Shown one piece after another: positions 58,452 to 64,000 of a stretch of DNA of 64,000 nt. The translations under genes and the position numbers were made by a program. The stretch's first letter is position 1. Each line of letters begins with the position of its first letter. Source of the stretch: Pseudomonas sp. GM74 (GTDB lineage Bacteria; Pseudomonadota; Gammaproteobacteria; Pseudomonadales; Pseudomonadaceae); contig NZ_AKJG01000047.1 in the NCBI RefSeq assembly GCF_000282455.1, positions 96,673-160,672 of the forward strand, read 5' to 3'. The notes beneath the pieces were generated by a model. It was not told the origin of the DNA, made no database searches, and worked only from the letters and a program-made list of their open reading frames with translations.

Positions 58452-59321
58452 TTATTCCTTGTCCTTCAATACGTCGGGTATGTAGGCGCGGTGGAAACCG
58501 TTGTACGACTCGCTGTTGGTCGCTTTGTGGATCGGCCAGGCGCGGCCGCCGAGGCTGGCGGCGCCGTCGATGCGCAAGGTGCTGCCGCTGACGAACGCCG
58601 CTGCCGGGCTGAGCAGGAAAACAATCGCCGCGCTGACCTCCGATTCGGTGCCGATGCGCTTGAGCGGCACATGTTCGCGCAGGGTCGGGATCACGGCCTT
58701 GAAGGCGCCTTCGTAGGTGTCCATGCCGCTGGAGGCTATCCACCCCGGGGCCACGGCGTTGACCCGCACCCCGGCATGACCCCATTCGTACGCGGCGGTC
58801 TTGGTCAGATTGTCCATGCCCGAACGTGCCGCGCCGGAGTGGCCCATGCCGGGCATGCCGCCCCACATGTCGGCGAGCATGTTGACGATGGCGCCGCCAT
58901 GCTGGCTCATGGACTGGTTGAACACTTCCCGGGCCATCAGGAAACCGCCCACCAGATTGGTGCGCATCACGGTTTCGAAACCCTTCTGATTGATCGAGGC
59001 CAAAGGCGACGGGTACTGCCCGCCAGCGTTGTTGACCAGACCGTGAATGGGACCATGCTTGCGGATCAGTTCGCTGACCAGGTGCTGCACCGATTCCTCC
59101 TCGCGGATGTCGCAAACCGCCCAGTCGGCCTTGCCGCCGTCGTCGGCGATCTCCGCCGCAACGTTTTTCAGCTTGTCGGCCTTGCGCCCGACCAGCAGCA
59201 CATGGGCGCCGAGGGCCGCCAGTTCGTGGGCGGTGCAGCGGCCGATGCCACTACCGCCACCGGTGACGATGATGTTTTGGCCGGCAAACAAATCGGCTTT
59301 GAAAATCGAATCGTAGGCCAT
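58452..59321 (-). CDS. atuB: Short-chain dehydrogenase/reductase AtuB
   Basis: The 289-residue SDR has the cofactor loop VTGGGSGIGRCTAHELAALG and NNAGGQYPSPL. The usual catalytic YxxxK is not present; the region reads HSGAARSGMDNLTKTAAYEW, like the peroxisomal trans-2-enoyl-CoA reductase branch. In the Atu pathway it is thought to be an alcohol/aldehyde or enoyl-CoA dehydrogenase; the exact step is unsettled. It lies 12 bp after atuA and 3 bp before atuC. Confidence 0.85.
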   Translation of the reverse strand: MAYDSIFKADLFAGQNIIVTGGGSGIGRCTAHELAALGAHVLLVGRKADKLKNVAAEIADDGGKADWAVCDIREEESVQHLVSELIRKHGPIHGLVNNAGGQYPSPLASINQKGFETVMRTNLVGGFLMAREVFNQSMSQHGGAIVNMLADMWGGMPGMGHSGAARSGMDNLTKTAAYEWGHAGVRVNAVAPGWIASSGMDTYEGAFKAVIPTLREHVPLKRIGTESEVSAAIVFLLSPAAAFVSGSTLRIDGAASLGGRAWPIHKATNSESYNGFHRAYIPDVLKDKE

Positions 59322-59333
59322 GGCGGCAATCCT

Positions 59334-61136
59334 CTAGTTGAACTGGTCGGCGATGCGCTGCGGCACCGGGATCTGGATTTCCAGCAGTTGCTGGGCGAAG
59401 GCCTTGCCTTGCGGATCGATGCGCAGGCTGGCGACACCGCCGCCGCCGAGGGCGTTCTCCAGCAGGAAATTCAGGCTGTGGCTGGCGGGCAAGTACCAGC
59501 GCTCGACTCGCCCGTGGACTGGATCGAGGACGTGGCCCATCCAGTCGACGATCACTTCCGGGGTCAAGGCTTCTGCAATCCATGGCAGGAATTCCGGCAC
59601 GCGGGCCATGACGCCGATGTTGCTGTGGTTGCCCTTGTCGCCCGAGCGGGCGACCGCCAGTTTGACCAGGGCCACGCTGGCGTCGGCCAGGCCAAGCGGT
59701 TTCGGTGGCGTGAGCGTGGCTGGCAGGTCCAGCGGGTCAAGCACATCGAGGGCGGGCAGGGCACACGGGTGGCGCTGGCCCATGAAATCAATGTCCAGCG
59801 TGCAGGCGGTTTTGTCGATCAGGAACGAGAACAGCCGGATCAGCGGATACACCGTTGGCCGGCCACCGACAATGCCGGTCAGCCCCGGCGCCATGCCGGT
59901 GGCGGCTTGGGCGATTTCCCGGGAGAACACGATCAACGCCTGCTTGTCCGGATGGCGCACCGCGAGTTTGATCACCACTTCGCGACTGTCCTGACGCTGG
60001 CCGTGGGGGCCATAGGTGGCCTCGCTGCCCAGCAACTCGATACTCACGTCGCTGTAGGGCGCCCAGCCGCGCAGGCGGAACATTTCCGAGGTCTTGTTGA
60101 TGATCGCATCACCGACCCGCCGCGCCTTGTCGACGGCATCGATGCCGGCGATCAGGCAACTGGCGGTGCAGCGGAAACCATCGGGGTACGTGGCGCTGAC
60201 CTTGTATTGCGCGGTCGGCGGCAGGCCTTTGGCGCCATGCACCTGCACCGCGTTCTTGCCTTGTTGCAGCAGTTTGACCTGAGTGAAATCGCACACCACG
60301 TCGGGCAGCAGGTAGGCACGTGGGTCGCCGATTTCATACAGCATCTGTTCGCCCACCGTCAGTGGCGTGACCAGCCCACCCGTACCTTCCGGTTTGCTGA
60401 CGATGAACTGGCTGTCGGCGCTGACTTCGACGATGGGAAAACCGATGTGTTCGTAGTCGGGCACGTCGCGCCAGTCGGTAAAGTTGCCGCCCGTGCACTG
60501 GGCGCCGCATTCGATGATGTGCCCGGCCAGTGCCGCCTGGGCGAGCTTGTCGTAGTCGTGCCACGACCAGCCGAACTCATGCACCAGCGCGGCGCTGACC
60601 ACCGCACTGTCGACCACGCGCCCGGTGATCACGATGTCCGCCCCCAGGCGCAGGGCTTCGACGATGCCGGGTACACCGAGATAGGCGTTGGTCGAGACAC
60701 ACATCGATGGCAGGGGCGCGCCACTGAACATTTCATGAATGCCCAGGTTGCGCAGCTGTTTGAATTGCGGTTGCAGGTCGTCACCCAGCAGCACGGCGAT
60801 CTTCAGCGCCACCCCGGCCTTGTCGCAGGCCGCTTGCAGGGCGGCGGCGCAGGCTTGGGGATTGACCCCGCCGGCATTGCTGATGACCCGGATGTTCTGC
60901 TGCGCGAGATGCGGCAGCAAGGGCGCGAGCACTTCGATGAAGTCGCCCGCATAGCCGGCCTGGGGATCTTTCATCCGCGCGCCGGCCATGATCGACAGGG
61001 TGATTTCGGCCAGGTAATCGAAGACCAGATAGTCCAGATGCCCGTGTTCGACCAGTTGCGCGGCAGCGGTCGAGGTATCGCCCCAGAAGGCACTGGCGCA
61101 ACCGATGCGAATTGTTTTAGGCGCAGTCCATTCCAT
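59334..61136 (-). CDS. atuA: Acyclic terpene utilisation protein AtuA (DUF1446)
   Basis: The 600-residue DUF1446 protein is the first gene of the operon. Seen are [20 protein letters not shown] at the N-terminus, [19 protein letters not shown] and [18 protein letters not shown]. It is required for growth on citronellol in P. aeruginosa, but its chemistry was not established to my knowledge. The start at 61136 ([11 protein letters not shown]) has an excellent GGAGGTGG site; the frame to 61175 reaches into the operator. Confidence 0.9.
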   Translation of the reverse strand: MEWTAPKTIRIGCASAFWGDTSTAAAQLVEHGHLDYLVFDYLAEITLSIMAGARMKDPQAGYAGDFIEVLAPLLPHLAQQNIRVISNAGGVNPQACAAALQAACDKAGVALKIAVLLGDDLQPQFKQLRNLGIHEMFSGAPLPSMCVSTNAYLGVPGIVEALRLGADIVITGRVVDSAVVSAALVHEFGWSWHDYDKLAQAALAGHIIECGAQCTGGNFTDWRDVPDYEHIGFPIVEVSADSQFIVSKPEGTGGLVTPLTVGEQMLYEIGDPRAYLLPDVVCDFTQVKLLQQGKNAVQVHGAKGLPPTAQYKVSATYPDGFRCTASCLIAGIDAVDKARRVGDAIINKTSEMFRLRGWAPYSDVSIELLGSEATYGPHGQRQDSREVVIKLAVRHPDKQALIVFSREIAQAATGMAPGLTGIVGGRPTVYPLIRLFSFLIDKTACTLDIDFMGQRHPCALPALDVLDPLDLPATLTPPKPLGLADASVALVKLAVARSGDKGNHSNIGVMARVPEFLPWIAEALTPEVIVDWMGHVLDPVHGRVERWYLPASHSLNFLLENALGGGGVASLRIDPQGKAFAQQLLEIQIPVPQRIADQFN

Positions 61137-61161
61137 AACCACCTCCAACCGAAGTTCATCG

Positions 61162-61191
61162 ACATTACCAAGCAAGCGCTTGGTTTGTAAA
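61162..61191 (-). promoter_or_regulatory. atuA promoter with operator arm in the spacer
   Basis: Read leftward, TTTACA (-35, 61191-61186) and TAATGT (-10, 61167-61162) flank an 18-bp spacer that is almost exactly the left operator arm. A bound repressor would block RNA polymerase directly. Confidence 0.6.
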
Positions 61192-61227
61192 TGGCTTGAT
61201 TATCTTCTGCCCAAGCGCTTGCTTGGT
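61167..61227. promoter_or_regulatory. AtuR double operator, 17-bp perfect inverted repeat
   Basis: The left arm ACCAAGCAAGCGCTTGG (61167-61183) and the right arm CCAAGCGCTTGCTTGGT (61211-61227) are exact reverse complements, 27 bp apart. Each contains the 10-bp palindrome CAAGCGCTTG. AtuR of P. aeruginosa binds a pair of such repeats between atuR and atuA. Confidence 0.85.
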
Positions 61228-61314
61228 TGCATCCATGCGCTTAAATTGCCCGCGCAACCCCGCTGTTTTCGGGGGGATCTGCGTTATTGATTGAACGACT
61301 GTAGGAGAGAACGG

Positions 61315-61941
61315 GTGGACGAGCAAAAAGCCCTGAGGGTGATGCGCCAATTGGTCGACGATGGCCAACTGACCGACCCGGACAGCGCCCGTGGCAAGCT
61401 GCTGCAAGTGGCGGCCCACCTGTTCCGCAATAAAGGTTATGAACGTACGACCGTGCGCGACCTGGCCGGCGCCGTGGGCATTCAGTCGGGAAGCATTTTC
61501 CATCACTTCAAGAGCAAGGACGAAATCCTGCGGGCGGTGATGGAGGAGACCATTCTCTACAACACCGCGTTGATGCGTGCGGCCATCGCCGAGGCCGGCA
61601 ATGTACGCGAGCAGGTGCTGGCGCTGATCCGGTGTGAATTGCAGTCGATCATGGGCGGCAGCGGCGAGGCCATGGCCGTGCTGGTCTACGAATGGCGCTC
61701 GCTGTCCGAAGAGGGTCAGGCCAAGGTCCTGGCGTTGCGGGACATCTACGAAGACATCTGGCTGCAAGTGCTGGGTGAAGCCAAGAGCGCCGGGTTTATC
61801 CGTGGCGATGTGTTCATCACCCGCCGCTTCCTGACCGGCGCATTGTCCTGGACCACCACCTGGTTTCGCGCCGGCGGCAGCATGAGCCTCGATCAGTTGG
61901 CCGATGAGGCGTTGATTCTGGTGCTGGAAGACCGGCAATAA
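61315..61941 (+). CDS. atuR: TetR-family repressor AtuR
   Basis: The 208-residue TetR-type regulator has an N-terminal HTH (LLQVAAHLFRNKGYERTTVR, then VGIQSGSIFHHFKSKDEIL) and a ligand-binding C-terminal half. It is divergent from atuA and represses the atu operon until a pathway CoA-ester binds. The start is GTG at 61315, behind AGGAGA; the upstream TTG at 61291 is not needed. The paired operator is 88 bp upstream. Confidence 0.9.
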   Translation: MDEQKALRVMRQLVDDGQLTDPDSARGKLLQVAAHLFRNKGYERTTVRDLAGAVGIQSGSIFHHFKSKDEILRAVMEETILYNTALMRAAIAEAGNVREQVLALIRCELQSIMGGSGEAMAVLVYEWRSLSEEGQAKVLALRDIYEDIWLQVLGEAKSAGFIRGDVFITRRFLTGALSWTTTWFRAGGSMSLDQLADEALILVLEDRQ

Positions 61942-62034
61942 GCTTGTATTGGCCTACATTAAACTGGCTAACTGGACGAAACCGCCTAGCTTAAATGCAT
62001 TGGTACCGTTTTATTGGGGAGTGGGGGCGTTTTG

Positions 62035-62853
62035 ATGGGTTTGCCAATTCGGACAGCCTCGCGGCTGTTGCTGTCGATGCTTGCGGCGTCAACGATGATG
62101 CCGTCCCAGGCTGCGCAACTGGTGCGTATTGGTGCCGCGCACTTTCCGCCCTACACCGTGCGCCCGGAATCCGGGGCCGATACCGGGTTGCTGCCGCAAC
62201 TGGTCGAGGCCCTGAATGCATCGCAAACTGACTACCAGTTTGTCCTGGTGCCCACTTCCATTCCCCGGCGCTTCGGTGACTTCAAGCAGGACCGGGTCGA
62301 CATGGCCATCTTCGAAAATCCCGCCTGGGGTTGGGAGGAGATCCCCCACACGGCCGTCGACATGGGGCTGGAGGACGCCGAGATTTTTGTCGCGCAACGC
62401 CTGCCCGATCGACAGCAAAGCTATTTTGCCGACCTGAAAGGCAAGCGTCTGGCCCTGTTCAGCGGCTATCACTACGAATTCGCCAACTTCAATGCCGACC
62501 CTCTGTACCTCGCGAAAAACTACAACGCCACACTGACCTATTCTCATGACAGCAATCTGCTGATGGTATTACGCGACCGGGCCGACATTGCCCTGGTCAC
62601 GCGCTCTTACCTGAACGACTATTTTTTGCGCAATCCGAATGTCGCCAAGGAGTTGTTGGCGTCCGATCGCATCGATCAGGTCTATCACCACTACGCAATT
62701 CTGCGTCCGACCGCCCCCATCAGCGGCGAGGCCTTCGGCAAGTTGTTGCAAGGCTTGCGGGACAACGGCCAGATGTTGAAGATTTTCGAGCCGTACAAGA
62801 TTGCGCTGGTGCCGGTCCCGCGCAACGAACCGGCGCCACAAGCCGCCAAATGA
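62035..62853 (+). CDS. Periplasmic solute-binding protein (SBP_bac_3)
   Basis: The 272-residue protein has a signal peptide (RTASRLLLSMLAASTMMPSQ, cleavage near residue 27) followed by an amino-acid-type binding domain: VRIGAAHFPPYTVRPESGA, then DFKQDRVDMAIFENPAW. No ABC permease or ATPase genes are adjacent, so it is an orphan binding protein; it could deliver a ligand to a distant transporter or sensor. The start at 62035 (MGLPIRTASR) is an ATG; an in-frame TTG at 62014 is weaker. Confidence 0.82.
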   Translation: MGLPIRTASRLLLSMLAASTMMPSQAAQLVRIGAAHFPPYTVRPESGADTGLLPQLVEALNASQTDYQFVLVPTSIPRRFGDFKQDRVDMAIFENPAWGWEEIPHTAVDMGLEDAEIFVAQRLPDRQQSYFADLKGKRLALFSGYHYEFANFNADPLYLAKNYNATLTYSHDSNLLMVLRDRADIALVTRSYLNDYFLRNPNVAKELLASDRIDQVYHHYAILRPTAPISGEAFGKLLQGLRDNGQMLKIFEPYKIALVPVPRNEPAPQAAK

Positions 62854-62864
62854 TGGTCTTTGCC

Positions 62865-62888
62865 TAAATTTCCCGCCGTGGCTCACGT
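62865..62888 (+). promoter_or_regulatory. Iron-starvation (PvdS) box
   Basis: TAAAT, exactly 16 bp, CGT: this matches the IS-box used by the extracytoplasmic sigma factor PvdS for pyoverdine genes. It faces the IucB-like gene, whose start is 40 bp downstream. A Fur box was not clear. Confidence 0.6.
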
Positions 62889-62928
62889 CACCTCGTTGAA
62901 CTGTCGACGATTATCGTGAGCCCGACCC

Positions 62929-63942
62929 ATGTCCAATCTGAATGACCTGACTGCCCTGTGCCTGCCGACAGGCAGTCGTCTTGCCGCCGATGAAACCGAT
63001 TGCCGCCTGAGCCTCAGCCTGGAAGGGCAACCGTTGCCCGCCCTGCGGCTCAGTCGTGGCCCGGAGTTGCGCGTGCAACTGGAGGAGCGTTTCAGTCGCC
63101 TTGAAGGGCAGGCATTGTGGGCGGCCTGTTACTGGCTGTTCGCTCGCGACCCCGACTGTCAGCGTCTGATCTGGCAACTGCAAGAGGTACCGACCGAAGC
63201 CGTGTCCAGCGGTCTGCTGATTCCGACTCCCGTCAGTGGCCAGTATCACTGCGAGCGCACTGTGTTCTGGCAGTTGTCGCAGCCGTGGCTGGGGCATTCC
63301 CTGACCGGCAGCTACCCGCAGCAAATGCTCATTACTGATGGCAAGCGTCATCCACGGCGGCCGGTCAAGCCTCGTGGTGAAGTGTATCGACGCTTCGATG
63401 CGCGGCTGGGCGCCCGGGTTTCCCTGCGCACGCTGGACATCGAGCAAGACCTGGTGCGCTTCAACCGTTGGCAGAACAGCCCGCGTGTCGCGAGTTTCTG
63501 GCAGGAGGAGGGCAGCCTCGAACAGCATCGCCAATACCTGAGCAAACTCGAAGCCGATCCGCACACACTGACGCTGATCGGTTGTTTCGACGATCAGCCC
63601 TTCGCTTATTTCGAAGCCTACTGGGCCAGGGAAGATCGCATTGCACCCTTCTATGAGGCCGGCGATTACGACCGTGGCATTCACATGCTGGTGGGCGAAG
63701 AAAATCACCGCGGTCCGCACAAGGTGGCGAGCTGGTTATCGGCGCTGGTGCATTACCTGTTTCTCGATGATCCGCGCACCCAGCGCGTGGTTGCCGAGCC
63801 CCGTGCCGATAACGCGAAGATGATCGGGTACATGCAGGAGCAGCGCTTTCACTGCGAGAAAGAGTTCGACTTCCCGCACAAGCGCGCGGCCTTGATGGCG
63901 TTGGGGCGGGAGCGGTTTTTTGATCGGTGCGCACTGGCTTGA
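62929..63942 (+). CDS. IucB-like GNAT acetyltransferase (siderophore type, PvdY-like)
   Basis: The 337-residue protein has an N-terminal extension and a C-terminal GNAT domain of the IucB/AlcB class: DQPFAYFEAYWAREDRIAPF and YDRGIHMLVGEENHRGPHKV are close to hydroxylysine N-acetyltransferase. In pyoverdine-producing strains such enzymes acetylate N-hydroxyornithine. The IS box upstream supports a pyoverdine role. I give no symbol because the family has several siderophore members. Confidence 0.8.
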   Translation: MSNLNDLTALCLPTGSRLAADETDCRLSLSLEGQPLPALRLSRGPELRVQLEERFSRLEGQALWAACYWLFARDPDCQRLIWQLQEVPTEAVSSGLLIPTPVSGQYHCERTVFWQLSQPWLGHSLTGSYPQQMLITDGKRHPRRPVKPRGEVYRRFDARLGARVSLRTLDIEQDLVRFNRWQNSPRVASFWQEEGSLEQHRQYLSKLEADPHTLTLIGCFDDQPFAYFEAYWAREDRIAPFYEAGDYDRGIHMLVGEENHRGPHKVASWLSALVHYLFLDDPRTQRVVAEPRADNAKMIGYMQEQRFHCEKEFDFPHKRAALMALGRERFFDRCALA

Positions 63943-63952
63943 TGCTTGAAGC

Positions 63953-64000
63953 TCAAGATTCGTTGCGGTCTTGAGTCAGCCTTCGTCGGAACGCCGCCCG
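63953..64000 (-). CDS. Possible C-terminal end of a convergent gene
   Basis: Read leftward from the window edge, a frame of 15 residues (RAAFRRRLTQDRNES) ends with TGA at 63953. It could be the end of a gene facing the acetyltransferase. Fifteen codons are too few to judge. Confidence 0.25.
   Translation of the reverse strand, partial: RAAFRRRLTQDRNES

Noticed and set aside
57732..61190. An open frame of 1152 codons on the plus strand across atuA-atuC
   Set aside because: It is antisense to three clear genes with family motifs and codon bias. Long antisense frames are normal in GC-rich DNA.

Overview
This window is chromosomal DNA of a fluorescent pseudomonad, most likely of the Pseudomonas fluorescens group. 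The evidence is high-GC codon use, many hairpin REP pairs of the form GTGGGAGCGGGCTTGC, and gene order shared with P. aeruginosa: efp-earP, ohr-ohrR, deaD, htpX, alaA-msrB-gpx-ospR-sagS, rocA2-rocS2-dgt-yqjDE and mobA-moaB-moeA. I saw no rRNA, tRNA, prophage, insertion sequence or CRISPR array. Statements about P. aeruginosa synteny are from memory and were not searched.

1-13.4 kb: end of a thioredoxin-like gene, ketopantoate reductase-like gene, 5'-nucleotidase, universal stress protein, cysB, a GreA/B-like factor with a small membrane protein, the earP-efp pair (EF-P with the Arg32 that EarP rhamnosylates), an esterase, the organic-peroxide pair ohr/ohrR, two LysR regulators flanking a TauE/SafE exporter, a DUF1127 protein and a YcaQ-type DNA glycosylase.

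13.4-28.5 kb: class II DAHP synthase, a spermidine-synthase-like protein, a crotonase, the DEAD-box helicase deaD with a long and highly structured leader, a DODA dioxygenase, tpm, htpX, alaA, then an oxidative-damage group (msrB, gpx, ospR), the hybrid kinase sagS, an AAA ATPase and free-Met-R-sulfoxide reductase.

28.5-41.6 kb: a signalling block made of a large HD-GYP protein, a BvgS-type kinase (RocS2-like), its regulator (RocA2-like) and a stand-alone receiver. It is followed by a dgt-like dNTPase, a yqjD/yqjE/yqjK-like membrane operon, an ammonium transporter with a candidate sigma-54 promoter, a glutaredoxin-like protein and a small gene behind a perfect LexA box.

41.7-52.7 kb: pseudouridine synthase, a DUF903 lipoprotein, molybdenum cofactor genes, a lipid kinase, a NarL-type two-component pair, an Hpt-like protein without its histidine, cheV behind a FliA promoter, a MOSC protein, ppnP and a DEDDh exonuclease.

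52.8-61.9 kb: a complete acyclic terpene (citronellol/geraniol) catabolic operon atuABCDEF with the divergent TetR repressor atuR and a paired 17-bp operator. 62-64 kb: a periplasmic solute-binding protein and an IucB-like acetyltransferase behind a PvdS-type iron-starvation box, which suggests a pyoverdine locus begins here.

The strongest leads are the deaD leader, the LexA-boxed small gene, the roc/HD-GYP signalling block, the histidine-less Hpt protein beside cheV, and the paired AtuR operator.
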